Positions 24,487 to 34,256 of a DNA stretch of 64,000 nt are shown piece after piece. The notes beneath the pieces are model-generated. The model had not been told where the DNA came from, did no database searches, and worked only from the letters and a program-made list of their open reading frames with translations. Position numbers and translations under genes: made by a program. How positions within the stretch are numbered: position 1 is the stretch's first letter; each line of letters opens with the position of its first letter. Origin of the DNA: Agriotes lineatus (taxonomy: Eukaryota; Arthropoda; Insecta; Coleoptera; Elateridae); the NCBI GenBank assembly GCA_940337035.1, contig CALNHX010003626.1:1-64000 (forward strand). Direction: 5' to 3'.

Positions 24487-26551
24487 TTAATGTAAAATTG
24501 ATGTCACCAACGTCGTTAATTGATTTCTTGTTGTTTACTAGATTACAATCATTACCCATTGTTTTTGTGATCATGGGTACTTGATAATTGCACGTCTTAA
24601 TGACAACCAAAAACCTTTGATGGGAATTTTAAGGTAAACGGTTGCTTTTAGGCTTAAGAACTAAGAGTACATTATTTTTGTGATTTTTAATTCTCTTTCA
24701 GATAATAACCTAAAATTTAAAAAAATGTTACAGATAACGAAGTTAGAGTTAAAAAAAGTTTTCGAAGATAGGTAAAGTGTCTTTTACAGTCAAGTCTAAT
24801 TTATGAAAAAAAAATTATTAGTGCAGTACATAATAGTAAGCAGGTATACCAAAATTCAAATCGGCATCTCTACGTTTGTGTAAATTAACAAAAAAATAAA
24901 AAATTGAACTTCAAGGCCCTATAACTTCTTACTGAAGGGATTACTCCATTTCACCCCCTAAGAGGTTGATTTTCAGAAAATCACGAAATACGTCTTTGCT
25001 TATTTGTTTTTAGGAGTATGTACTCCTACGAAGCTTCAAGTCGAAACATCTATTTAATATTATATTTCCATAGAAAATTGGAACTTTAATTTTGCCCCTT
25101 TAGCTGTTGAATTTCGAAATATCCTTCCTTATTCCTGGTATGCATCATAGCTGTGACCTACCCGGCGTTGCCCGGGCATAATATTACGTAAAACTGTGCG
25201 TGTATGTTTTGAAACATGACTTTTCCATTGTTCTATTTCGGTTCTTCCATCCGGAAAAAAAAATCTATTTTTCCTAATTTTCCGAGTTTTTCACTCCCAT
25301 TTTCCCATTTTTCTCTTCGAAAAGCCATCAGAAACGAAAACATACGAAATCCCATACAAAAATACCATAGAAAATTATCTTTTTGATTTTCCGAATTTGC
25401 CGACTTTTCCGGTGGATTTTCTCAAAATTTTCGTTCATACAAACCTTGTCCTGACCTTTAGAAACACAACAAAAAAAATTAGCCAAATCAGTCAAGCCGT
25501 CCTCCAGTGATGATGTAACATACATGCGGCAATTTATATACTTTCTACCCAACAGAAAAGAATGCAGAGTCGAGTTCGGGCGACCAGCCAAATGGAACTG
25601 TAAATACGATTTATCAAATTATTGTAGCTTAATAGTAAAAGTAGTGATTATTAACCGAGGCGAAATTTTTTGTCCCATTTTCTAATTTCAAAAAACGCAC
25701 CCAGTAGAATATGTATAATTCACCTAGCTTTAAATTGAAGATATGTTAAGATATTAAACGTAACTTTGTTATTAAAGCTCGTAGTTCAACCAGATTTTAA
25801 AGAACTGTAAACATAAACGTTTCTAACGTCCTAATACCGTTTGGAAACATTAAAAGTCACCCCTTGGATAGAAAAAAAATATTAACATTTTACGACAATC
25901 GGCGAAAGCGTTGCATGCCACTTACATATCTTCGCCTTGCGGCGACGGCACGTTATGTCCATTTTGGCGCCGATCAAAGTTGGCCGAGGATTTTGAAATT
26001 TGAATTTGAAATTTTGAAATGTTGATTCTAAACAACTTTTCTTAATAAGTTTTTGTCGTATTTGCCACATAAAAGGCAATTTACTCTACAGAAAAATAGT
26101 TTTTTAAATTTTCAAGGCATACTTGATTTTTCAAAAAGAAAATTATGTTAGAAATTGGCCTTTAACCAAGCAGGGCTGAACCCCAAAAAATGAAAATTTC
26201 AATCAAGAATTTTTTACTTTTCACAAGAGTCGTCTCACCTATCCGGGGACACACTGTATATGTTCTGAAAGCCAGAATAAATATATTTTTATGAAGATGT
26301 TATTTACAAAAATTTGGTAACATCTTCCTATACACATATAACTGCAAATACCAATGTTACCATATATGGTCTCAACATGGTTTTACAATAACAGTTCCAG
26401 GTAACCATATGGTAAATGGCAACAGTATCAAACTTGGGTTTTTGGTTATACTGCAGTATTTTGTGATATACTAGGTGATATCTAAAGACTTCTGGGTGCA
26501 GTATGCACAAAATTAGAATTTTTATACAAGCAGAAATCTACTTGCCCAATA
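24487..26551. other. Decayed repeats; includes an empty-site paralogue of a repeat family
   Basis: No gene is credible here. The segment 25655-25900 is a close copy of the repeat into which the errantivirus-like element at 43954-50389 inserted, and shows the uninterrupted target (CCTAATACCGTTTGGAAAC). A GC-rich hairpin (CCCGGCGTTGCCCGGG) lies at 25161. The rest is AT-rich and unassigned. Confidence 0.55.
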
Positions 26552-26557
26552 AAGGGT

Positions 26558-27500
26558 AGTAGAAGAGGGCGAGAAATCCCCCACTCCTTTTAATTGATTC
26601 GCGGATTCGCGGTTTAATTCGCGGTTTTATTCGCGGATTGACCTAATTAATTTCGCGGATTGACCTAATTAATTTCGCGGTTTGATCTAATTAATTTCGC
26701 GGTTTGATCTAATTAATTTCGCGGTTTGATCTAATTAATTTTCACATGTGCTACTGAATAAATTACGCATTAGCTTCCGATTAAGTTACGCGGCGGCCAT
26801 CTTGGATTTCTGGCGGGAATATTTGAAATTTGAATTTTTTCAGATTTTTTTTTCTAAGTTTAATTTTTTGAATTTGAATTTCCCGGGGCGTCGGCCATCT
26901 TGGTGCGCGCGCACTTCTCACGGCGGTTGTTTTTAAATTTGAATTTTCGCGGAAATATTTGAAATTCAAACTGGTGGACCTATTTCGCTCTTCGAAGCTG
27001 CTGTCTCTCTCTTGCATTCACTCGTGGAAATATTTAAATTTAAAAAATCTATTTGCGGCGGACCCGAGTGGGAATCGAACCCTAGTTTTCTGGTTAACAG
27101 TCTTAGCACCTTACCGTTGTGCTATCGAGGCGACTTGGAAATATAGGATTTGAACAAGACGTCATTTCGCAGCTGTGCCGTCACACCGTTCGAGTTGAAA
27201 CAAACTATTTTTCAAACATTTATATTATGAGAATAGGGAATGTTTAACATATTGTGTTTACAAGCAGACACAATTTAAAAAAAAAAAAAATTATATATGC
27301 AACAGCTTTGCTACTAATAATAATTTTATAATTTGCAATATAGTCGTTGTCCCAAGTTTCTGGTTAATTTCCATTCCCTCAGTGGTTAATTTCCATTCGA
27401 CCGCAGAAAATTTGAAAAGCTATATGAAATAATGACTTTATTTTATAATTAAAACAGTGAAATCCGCGAATAAATCAGCGAACCCGCGATAATTACTTTT
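26558..27500 (+). repeat. Left terminal inverted repeat of the Polinton
   Basis: The outer part (26558-27017) looks identical to 41594-42053 on the other strand. The next ~320 bp are clearly homologous in position but diverged, and hold a tRNA-like sequence. A third part (about 27340-27500) again matches 41110-41280 closely. Tandem 22-bp units (TCGCGGATTGACCTAATTAA and variants, about five) lie near the tip at 26632-26742. Confidence 0.92.
27061..27131 (-). pseudogene. Degenerate tRNA-Asn(GTT)-like sequence in the left TIR
   Basis: Read on the minus strand the 71-nt segment starts GCCTCGATAGCACAACGG, a good box A. It has the loop CTGTTAA, as in tRNA-Asn, and a perfect box B (GGTTCGATTCC). 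The acceptor ends pair at six of seven positions and a four-pair D stem is possible, but the anticodon stem does not pair. This is a tRNA relic that may keep a pol III promoter, not a working tRNA gene. Confidence 0.6.
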
Positions 27501-27716
27501 ATTTTATATAGCGAAAGCTGATTCATAAATTTGACCGTTGTAAAACGCCTGTCAGAGCCTGCACTGCAAAACACAGGCACCGACATGCTCCGGCTCGAGA
27601 GTGGGGTGTCGCTGACGTAATGTTTTCGTACCTGCATAAAAGTGGCTGCGGACTCTATAGCGCATCGAATTGCTTCACTCCTAGTCGTCGTGTCAACACC
27701 ACCAGTTTTACCTAAG

Positions 27717-28592
27717 ATGGATCCTCGAAGTGTTAATAAGTGCCAAGAAAAACCAGGCCCCTACACCAGGAGACCGGCAGCAGAAAAAACAAGTAAGAAA
27801 ACGCATCTTTTAAATAAAAAACAACACGGTGCACCGCCACAACCACCAGCCATGAACGTGGAGTCCAAGGGGTATTCGCCACGTATAGATGCCACCGAGG
27901 AGGACCTGCGGGTGTTCATTGAGGAGACGATGCCTTCCTATGACGTAACACCGATCGTGACGCCTGAGATCCGCCAAACCCGACGGGAAAAGAAACGGTT
28001 ATTATGCGACCTCACTGTGCCTTTAAACAATAGCGCCAGCAAGGTTGTTCATTTGGGACTGGATCCTTATAAACAATTTTCGCCTGTTGCAAGAATTTTG
28101 AAGACCGACATTGGAGCAGGTGTTTCATTCACAGCCGAGTCGTTCATGACTTTTGTGGAAGCGCTACCGAACATGTTTGTGATGGCCAAGCAGGGGACTT
28201 TCAGATGTGAATTAACTGAGCACACAGTGGAGTACGTGAACAATGATACCTGCAGGATTATTACAAAGGACCCCGAGAACAAGTTTACTCTTTACGTAAC
28301 GTATGAAACACTATCAAATTTATTGCCGATGTACAACTTGATGGTTGTGAAAATAAATGACTTGAAACGTGTAAAGTGCAATTTCCAAAATTTTGGTGAA
28401 GTGATCGTTGACAAAGTAATACATGCAGAAAATTTGTGTCTTGATGATTCAATCATTTTTAATACTCTGCGTTGGACTTTCGCTAACGATATTTTATTGT
28501 GGGAACTTGTGTTCAAATTTAAAATGTATGTTATTATAGAACTGCAGAAGTTGATTGATGCAGATGAGCGCATGAAACCGTACATGTCCTAG
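27717..28592 (+). CDS. Polinton protein of unknown function (291 aa)
   Basis: I do not recognise a named family. The ATG at 27717 (context AAGATGG) is preferred to upstream non-ATG readings. The first ~90 residues are basic and low-complexity (NKCQEKPGPYTRRPAAEKTS), suggesting a disordered tail; the remaining ~200 residues look globular, with mixed strands and helices (DPYKQFSPVARILKTDIGAG, FALLING no recognised motif). It is the first gene of the rightward block and has its own AATAAA about 30 bp after the stop. It is followed by the tRNA-Leu gene, so it is transcriptionally separate from the packed block starting at 28857. It is probably one of the lineage-specific Polinton proteins. Confidence 0.75.
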   Translation: MDPRSVNKCQEKPGPYTRRPAAEKTSKKTHLLNKKQHGAPPQPPAMNVESKGYSPRIDATEEDLRVFIEETMPSYDVTPIVTPEIRQTRREKKRLLCDLTVPLNNSASKVVHLGLDPYKQFSPVARILKTDIGAGVSFTAESFMTFVEALPNMFVMAKQGTFRCELTEHTVEYVNNDTCRIITKDPENKFTLYVTYETLSNLLPMYNLMVVKINDLKRVKCNFQNFGEVIVDKVIHAENLCLDDSIIFNTLRWTFANDILLWELVFKFKMYVIIELQKLIDADERMKPYMS

Positions 28593-28683
28593 TTTATATG
28601 AAATATTGTATGAAAATGTAAATAAAGAATGTTTTAAACTGTATTTCTTTTTAATTATGCGGCGAGTGTTAGTTTATACATGC

Positions 28684-28765
28684 GGTAGGTTGGCCGAGTG
28701 GTTAAGGCGTCAGACTTAAGATCTGATCTCGAAAGAGGTCGTGGGTTCGATTCCCACACTTACCA
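28684..28765 (+). tRNA. tRNA-Leu, anticodon TAA, inside the Polinton
   Basis: The 82-nt sequence folds into a full type II tRNA. The acceptor stem is GGTAGGT with ACTTACC (one G-T pair); the D arm is GCC/GGC with loop GAGTGGTTAA; the anticodon stem is TCAGA/TCTGA around CTTAAGA (anticodon TAA). A long variable arm (TCTCGAAAGAGGT) and T arm GTGGG-TTCGATT-CCCAC complete it, with discriminator A. Box A (TGGCCGAGTGG) and box B (GGTTCGATTCC) are canonical, and a T run follows at once (TATTTTT) as a pol III terminator. There is no intron and no sign of decay. It lies between the first open frame and the ATPase gene. Confidence 0.95.
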
Positions 28766-28856
28766 TATTTTTAATGTATTTATTATGAGCGTGTTTGATT
28801 TTTTAAGTTAGTTTATTCACGACGGTCCTACTGTAATAATCGCCCACTGCATAAAA

Positions 28857-29522
28857 ATGGAACATCAGTTTTCACATCCGTTTTCTGCTATCATAGCAGG
28901 CCCCTCAGGATCGGGCAAATCGTTTTTTGTAATAAATTTCTTGAAAAATATGAAAAAACTCTGCACTGTAAATTTCGCTAAAGTTATTTGGTGTTATGGC
29001 GAGTGGCAAAAATTGTACGAAGATTTAAAATCTTTAGTCGAATTTCAACAAGGTCTGCCAGACATGACATCTTTTGAGGGGTCCGAACCCAAACTTTTAA
29101 TAATCGACGATTTAATGAGGGAAACAAATAGCTCAGTCGTAGACATATTCACCAAGGGGAGCCATCACCACAATCTCAGTGTTTTTTTTATTACGCAAAA
29201 CATTTTTCACCAAGGAAAAGGACAGAGGGATATTTCCCTAAATGCCCATTACATTATTCTTTTCAAAAATCCGCGAGATAGAGCTCAAATAAAGCACTTA
29301 ACTAGACAGATATGCCCCGAAAATCCTCGATTCCTTCAAGAAGCATACGAGGACGCCACAGCTAGGCCACACGGATATTTGTTATTCGACTTAAAGCAAA
29401 GTACACCTGATATAGCGAGGTATAGAACATCGATTTTTCGCCAAGATGGGGCGTGCTATATTTATATTCCGAAAAAGGGGTATAAAAGCTCGTACACTAA
29501 CCAATTTACTCTCATTCATTAG
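28857..29522 (+). CDS. Genome-packaging ATPase (FtsK/HerA-type, A32-like)
   Basis: This 221-residue protein has Walker A GPSGSGKS at residues 15-22 and Walker B LLIIDDLM at about 80-87, with a downstream helical region. Polinton and adintovirus genomes encode an ATPase of this size and layout, related to the poxvirus A32 and adenovirus-type packaging motors that pump DNA into capsids. The start ATG follows a 90-bp spacer after the tRNA-Leu gene. The stop codon is two bases before the next ATG, so it heads the packed rightward block. The frame is intact. Confidence 0.93.
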   Translation: MEHQFSHPFSAIIAGPSGSGKSFFVINFLKNMKKLCTVNFAKVIWCYGEWQKLYEDLKSLVEFQQGLPDMTSFEGSEPKLLIIDDLMRETNSSVVDIFTKGSHHHNLSVFFITQNIFHQGKGQRDISLNAHYIILFKNPRDRAQIKHLTRQICPENPRFLQEAYEDATARPHGYLLFDLKQSTPDIARYRTSIFRQDGACYIYIPKKGYKSSYTNQFTLIH

Positions 29523-29524
29523 TG

Positions 29525-29854
29525 ATGTCTCGAGCAGTAATTAGAAATTCGGAGTTGTTACGTGCTCTACATAAACTCGGACCAAAGGAGCGAACCGCGT
29601 TATTAAAAGCCGTAGGCGATAAACAAATTCATTGTATCTGCGAGTGTGTGCATAATACCTTAAAAGGAAAAATACCTTTATCACTTAATCAAAAATCAAC
29701 GATCTCGAAGCATAAAGCTGTTCTTAGGAGTTTAGTCAAGCCTGGAGAGTCTATAAAAAAGAAGCGTCAAATACTAATACAGAAGGGTGGCGCTTTCCTG
29801 CCACTGATATTAGCTCCACTAATTACTGGTGTATTGAGCTCTATTTTCAAATAA
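29525..29854 (+). CDS. Small basic protein with hydrophobic C-terminus (pX-like candidate)
   Basis: The 109-residue frame starts at the ATG at 29525, two bases after the ATPase stop. It has a conserved-looking helical N-terminal half (LLRALHKLGPKERTALLKAV, CICECVHNTLKG), a basic stretch (SIKKKRQILIQKGG) and a hydrophobic end (FLPLILAPLITGVLSSIF). This layout is shared by small virion proteins of adintovirus-like genomes that have been compared with adenovirus pX/mu. That comparison is from general knowledge of the group; no motif proves the function. It may condense DNA or touch membranes in the particle. Confidence 0.75.
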   Translation: MSRAVIRNSELLRALHKLGPKERTALLKAVGDKQIHCICECVHNTLKGKIPLSLNQKSTISKHKAVLRSLVKPGESIKKKRQILIQKGGAFLPLILAPLITGVLSSIFK

Positions 29855-29855
29855 G

Positions 29856-30554
29856 ATGGAAAATACCCGAAAAATGATGATCGTACCGCCTGAATTCATG
29901 CATCGCTTTAAGGATACAGAGAAATCAGAGCAAAATATATTATCGCAGCTTGACGACGAAATGCAAAAGGTTTTATCGTCTAAATTAACCGATCACGATA
30001 AATGGCTACAGTACAATCAGGTTTTACAAAGGTACCTTCATTTTGCGGATCAAACGAGGCAATCAATCAAGATACCTATAGAATCGAACAACAGGGGTAT
30101 TTCAGACGCATATATTTTATCGACGCTCCCTAATACTTTTAAGAAAAACGGTGAAGCCTTTTTACAGCTTCTAAGAACGTCGGCTGAAGTGGAGTGGGAC
30201 GGCAAGGGCACAGTCAGCATAAAAGGTGAAATTTTACCGTCCTCCAACATTATTGATTTAGTGCATGATGTTCTAAGACCTAAGAAAACTACAAATCCAC
30301 CAGGTCGACACAAGTTCCTCGATTACATTAAAGAGAACAATGTACCTCAAGTGCTGTTTGGGGATCCTAAACGTCAAAATGCACCAGACGTGAGTAAATC
30401 AGATGTGGAGAGTGACGTCGATCCTAAATCAAAGTTAATAGCGCCTGCAACAACGTCCAAGCAAGAGGGTTCAACGCGAAAAACACCGAAAACAACGCAA
30501 AGATCGATATCGAAAATAAAGGGCATATCGGGCTGGGAGCGTCTTAAACTTTAA
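29856..30554 (+). CDS. Conserved Polinton protein of unknown function (232 aa)
   Basis: The frame begins one base after the preceding stop. Residues 1-60 are helical and charged (SQLDDEMQKVLSSKLTDHDK). The middle holds a compact segment (ILSTLPNTFKKNGEAFLQLL...VEWDGKGTVSIKGEILPSSN), and the last ~60 residues are disordered and Ser/Thr/Lys-rich. I recall similar proteins next to integrase genes in other insect Polintons, but no function has been established that I can name. There are no membrane segments or catalytic signatures. Confidence 0.75.
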   Translation: MENTRKMMIVPPEFMHRFKDTEKSEQNILSQLDDEMQKVLSSKLTDHDKWLQYNQVLQRYLHFADQTRQSIKIPIESNNRGISDAYILSTLPNTFKKNGEAFLQLLRTSAEVEWDGKGTVSIKGEILPSSNIIDLVHDVLRPKKTTNPPGRHKFLDYIKENNVPQVLFGDPKRQNAPDVSKSDVESDVDPKSKLIAPATTSKQEGSTRKTPKTTQRSISKIKGISGWERLKL

Positions 30555-30564
30555 CATAGCAGAA

Positions 30565-31626
30565 ATGAATTTGGATGCTATCTATTATGATCCGGCCAAC
30601 CCAGTAGGCTTCGCAGGCGCAAACTCATTAATTTCTTCCGTGAAAAATAGTCACCCCAGTGGTGAAGTAAAGGATTGGCTAAAGAAACAGGACGCCTATA
30701 CTATTCACAAAACTGCAAGAAAAAAATTCCCTAGAAACAAATACATTGTTAGCAACATTTTCGAATTATGGCAGGCTGATCTCTGCGACATGCGCAGTTT
30801 AGCCCCACACAATGACGGAAATAATTTTATTCTAACCGTAATTGATGTGTTTAGTAAAATGGCATGGGCGAGACCCCTGAAATCTAAAACGGCTACTTCA
30901 GTAATAAACGCATTTCGTGAAATATTTGCTGAAGCGGGTAACAAGCCTATAAATTTACAAACCGATAAAGGAAAAGAATTTGTTGCTAGAGCCGTACAGA
31001 ATTTTTTCAAACAACACGATATCACGTTTTATGTGACGCAAAACCCCGATGTTAAAGCATCAGTCATTGAGCGTTTCAATAGAACATTAAAAACCAGAAT
31101 GTGGCGCTATTTCACATACTCTAATTCATACAAATACATAGACGTATTACAAAATTTACTGACTTCGTATAACAGCCGCTATCATTCAAGTATCAAGATG
31201 GCACCCTCTACTGTAAATGATGGCAATATACTGGAAGTGTGGAACAATCTGTACCGAAATGGGTTGGGCGTCTCCAGGAAACCTAAATATAAAGTGAACC
31301 AACATGTAAGAATTAGTAGAACGAAGGACGCATTCGAGAAAGGATATGAAACTAATTGGAGCGGCGAAGTGTTTATAATTAAAAAAGTGATTCTTAGAAA
31401 ACCACCTGTGTACGAAATAGCTGATTTAAGCGACGATACGATAGAGGGCGTCTTTTATGAAGAGGAATTACAGCCAGTGACTTTGGATGATAACTCTTTG
31501 TTTAAAGTCGAACAAGTGTTAAAAGAAAGAGGACACGGTCAGCGCAAAGAGTACTTTGTAAAGTGGCGAAATTATAACGACAAGTTCAACTCCTGGATTC
31601 CTGCAGCTAATCTTCAGCAACTATGA
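30565..31626 (+). CDS. Polinton integrase with C-terminal chromodomain
   Basis: This 353-residue protein is a retroviral-type DDE integrase that would insert element DNA and create the 6-bp duplication. The catalytic residues are D72 (ELWQADL), D134 (LQTDKGKEF) and E169 (SVIERFNRTLK), with the standard D-35-E spacing. A chromodomain-like segment closes the protein (about residues 310-353: FKVEQVLKERG...YFVKWRNYNDKFNSWIPA), with the aromatic residues that read methylated histone tails. It may direct insertion to marked chromatin. The stop overlaps the next start as ATGA. Confidence 0.95.
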   Translation: MNLDAIYYDPANPVGFAGANSLISSVKNSHPSGEVKDWLKKQDAYTIHKTARKKFPRNKYIVSNIFELWQADLCDMRSLAPHNDGNNFILTVIDVFSKMAWARPLKSKTATSVINAFREIFAEAGNKPINLQTDKGKEFVARAVQNFFKQHDITFYVTQNPDVKASVIERFNRTLKTRMWRYFTYSNSYKYIDVLQNLLTSYNSRYHSSIKMAPSTVNDGNILEVWNNLYRNGLGVSRKPKYKVNQHVRISRTKDAFEKGYETNWSGEVFIIKKVILRKPPVYEIADLSDDTIEGVFYEEELQPVTLDDNSLFKVEQVLKERGHGQRKEYFVKWRNYNDKFNSWIPAANLQQL

Positions 31627-32480
31627 ATACAGATGAAGAATTTTATCTAACATTACTTAGCAATAGTTCTATGAGTTATTTTCCAAATAACACCACAGCA
31701 CAATTCATAACGCAGCTCCCTAAACGAATAAGGTTACCGGGGCAATGGGTTACAGGTATTGCTGAAGTGCAATATCCATGCTCCTTTTTGGCCGTGACAG
31801 ATACAGAAAATCTAGTGTATTATCGCACAGAAATACCTAAAGTGCAAGCCGGAGAAGAAACGTATGCTGAGTTGAAAAAAGTATTGCAAAACGCTAATTC
31901 ATATTTTAAAAGTGATAGAGAGCAAATTTACTATGGTAGCGATGGATGGCACGTAATCTGTATTCAGCCCGGCAATTATGAAAACATTGAACATATTACA
32001 GCCGAAATTAACAATCACAGGTTATTAGAAAAGTTGCTGAATTTTCAATATAATAGAGTAACAAAACGCGTGTCTCTTGAAATTAAAACGTCGTCATTGA
32101 AAATGCTAGGATTTTCACAACGTCTGGCCTTACAACTTGGTTATAAACCTGATATAAATATAGCTGAAGCACCTGTACCAAGCCACCCCGCCAATATCTG
32201 GGTTGGTTTACCATCACAAATGTTTATTTACTGCGATATTGTGGAACCACAGCTTGTAGGAGATGTCTTGGCTCCGCTTCTTCGTATTGTTAACGTGACC
32301 TCTGATAATTATAATTACGGTTGCCACAAAGACGCCATATTTTCGCCGACTCATTATATAAATGTCATGAAGAGGGAATTTGAGAATATCGAGATAAATA
32401 TAAGGACCGAAACGTCGGGTGTGATGCCATTCGAGTTTGGAACGTTGAGTTTAAAACTACACTTTAAGAGGATACAGTAG
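31623..32480 (+). CDS. Minor capsid (penton-like) protein
   Basis: The 285-residue frame opens with FYLTLLSNSSMSYFPNNTT and continues with FITQLPKRIRLPGQWVTGIA and a nearby QYP. This N-terminal signature is typical of the Polinton penton protein, a single jelly-roll that forms capsid vertices. The start overlaps the integrase stop by four bases, so translation after the integrase may depend on reinitiation or a separate transcript. The length is normal for the family and no lesion is visible. Confidence 0.85.
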   Translation: MNTDEEFYLTLLSNSSMSYFPNNTTAQFITQLPKRIRLPGQWVTGIAEVQYPCSFLAVTDTENLVYYRTEIPKVQAGEETYAELKKVLQNANSYFKSDREQIYYGSDGWHVICIQPGNYENIEHITAEINNHRLLEKLLNFQYNRVTKRVSLEIKTSSLKMLGFSQRLALQLGYKPDINIAEAPVPSHPANIWVGLPSQMFIYCDIVEPQLVGDVLAPLLRIVNVTSDNYNYGCHKDAIFSPTHYINVMKREFENIEINIRTETSGVMPFEFGTLSLKLHFKRIQ

Positions 32481-32485
32481 CTGCT

Positions 32486-32905
32486 ATGGATTGTCCTTAT
32501 CAACAATACTACACCAATCAGGCAGGTCAAGGCGTTGGAGCTATCTACAGAGGAGCAGCCTACCAGAGAGGTCATGGAATCGGAAGCTTTTTAGGTGGAA
32601 TATTTCGTAGTATCCTGCCTCTTTTTAAAACCGGTGCTAAAGTTGTTGGAAAGGAAGCTTTAAGGACAGGCGCTAACATTTTAGGAGATGTTAGTGAAAG
32701 TCGACCGCTAAAAGAAGCGTTCCATAACCGTGTACAGGAGGCTGGAAAGAATCTCAAACGTAAAGCCGACAGAAAAATAGATACTCTAATGGAAGGATCG
32801 GGATATAAAAGGCAACGCACTCTGAATTACAATCAGTCTACAAGAAAAAACGCTAAGCAGAAGCTGGTCAAACCCTCATACGCCGATATCTTCACCAGTA
32901 AGTAG
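32486..32905 (+). CDS. Small amphipathic virion protein (pVI-like candidate)
   Basis: This 139-residue protein has a Tyr/Gly/Gln-rich start (YQQYYTNQAGQGVGAIYRG), then an amphipathic glycine-rich segment (GIGSFLGGIFRSILPLF) and helix KTGAKVVGKEALRTGANIL, then a basic tail (KRKADRKID, GYKRQRT). Proteins of this shape between penton and hexon genes of Polinton-like viruses have been compared with adenovirus membrane-active pVI. It begins five bases after the penton stop. The role is inferred from composition and position. Confidence 0.75.
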   Translation: MDCPYQQYYTNQAGQGVGAIYRGAAYQRGHGIGSFLGGIFRSILPLFKTGAKVVGKEALRTGANILGDVSESRPLKEAFHNRVQEAGKNLKRKADRKIDTLMEGSGYKRQRTLNYNQSTRKNAKQKLVKPSYADIFTSK

Positions 32906-32913
32906 TTTTCACA

Positions 32914-34227
32914 ATGGCGTTTTTGCATGCGCAGTCTTGTGAGTGTGTTAAATCAGAGTTAGATTTGTTCGCTCTGCCCGCAACTCAAACCAGTATCGAA
33001 AATGGACAATGGATTTTTTACAAACCGCTTTCCTCGCTTAATGACGATGCACCGATTGAATTTATTGTGCCTGGAAACGGTAACGATTATATCGATTTAA
33101 GTCAGACCATGTTATACATTACTGCTAAAATTGTTAAACAAGATGATACACCATTAACCGACAAAGATGATGTAGGTCCTGTTAATAATTGGATGCACTC
33201 TATGTTTAATCAAGTTGAGGTGTATTTGAATCAGAAGCTTGTGAGCCCGCCAAACAATACATACGCATACCGCTCATACATTGAAACTCTGCTGAATTAC
33301 GGCAATGGTGCTAAATCAACCCATTTAACATGCACACTATGGTACAACGACACAGCCAATAACATGGATGACATCACTACGCATAATGAAGGATTTGTAA
33401 AGCGGAAATTTTTTACTGCTGCAAGTAAGCAAGTCGAGATGATGGGACATGTGCATTCCGATTTATTCAATCAAGAAAAATTTCTTATAAACGGAGTTGA
33501 AATGAAAGTCAAATTTATCAGATCCCGAGATTCTTTCAATTTAATGGCAGCCGAAGGATCTACATTCAAAGTGAAAATTAGTGATGCCAGCTTACTAGTG
33601 AGAAAAATGAAAATAAACCCGTCTATTTTGTTGGCTCACACCAAAGCTTTGGCGACTGCGCCTGCTAAATACCCCATTACAAGATCCGATGTTAAAGTGT
33701 TAACTATTCCGGCTGGTGTGCAAAGAAAATCTTTAGATAATATTTTTCTGGGGCAATTACCAAAACGATGCATTGTAGGTTTTGTATCGAATAAAGCATT
33801 TAACGGCCATTATGCCGCAAACCCTTTCAATTTTAATAACTACAAAATCAATTATTTCTCCCTATACATCGACGGTCAACAAATTCCTTCAAAACCTCTA
33901 CAGCCTGATTTCTCTAAGAATGGCATGTACGTTCAAGCATATCACACACTATTTTCCGGTAGCGGTATACATTTCCTCAATGAAGGCAACGCTATAAAAC
34001 GTGAAGATTACCCTCATGGCTACTGTCTATTTGCTTTTGATTTAACCCCCGATCTGGCTGCAAATGCAACAACACACTGGAACCTTCTTAAAAATGGCGC
34101 TCTACGTTTAGAGGCGGGTTTTCAAGACGCGCTAGAAGAAACTATTAATTGTCTAGTTTATGCAGAGTTCGATAACGTCGTAGAAATTGACAAACACAGA
34201 AATGTGCTGGTGGATTTTAGTAGTTAA
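32914..34227 (+). CDS. Major capsid protein, double jelly-roll (hexon-like)
   Basis: The 437-residue protein has the Polinton major capsid pattern: SELDLFALPATQTSIENGQW near the start, YIDLSQTMLYI, and NNWMHSMFNQVEVYLN, the conserved core of the first barrel, followed by a second barrel. It would form the pseudohexameric shell with the penton protein. The frame is complete and lies nine bases after the small virion gene. The length is typical. Together with the ATPase and protease it makes this element a potential virion producer. Confidence 0.92.
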   Translation: MAFLHAQSCECVKSELDLFALPATQTSIENGQWIFYKPLSSLNDDAPIEFIVPGNGNDYIDLSQTMLYITAKIVKQDDTPLTDKDDVGPVNNWMHSMFNQVEVYLNQKLVSPPNNTYAYRSYIETLLNYGNGAKSTHLTCTLWYNDTANNMDDITTHNEGFVKRKFFTAASKQVEMMGHVHSDLFNQEKFLINGVEMKVKFIRSRDSFNLMAAEGSTFKVKISDASLLVRKMKINPSILLAHTKALATAPAKYPITRSDVKVLTIPAGVQRKSLDNIFLGQLPKRCIVGFVSNKAFNGHYAANPFNFNNYKINYFSLYIDGQQIPSKPLQPDFSKNGMYVQAYHTLFSGSGIHFLNEGNAIKREDYPHGYCLFAFDLTPDLAANATTHWNLLKNGALRLEAGFQDALEETINCLVYAEFDNVVEIDKHRNVLVDFSS

Positions 34228-34256
34228 AAACCAACAACAGTTTTTTAAATTTAGTC

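Noticed and set aside
26748..27017. Two 62-78-codon frames, mirrored at 41594-41863
   Set aside because: They lie in non-coding terminal repeats and appear twice only because the TIRs are identical.
28067..28585. Antisense frames opposite the first Polinton gene
   Set aside because: Shadow frames of a coherent sense-strand gene.
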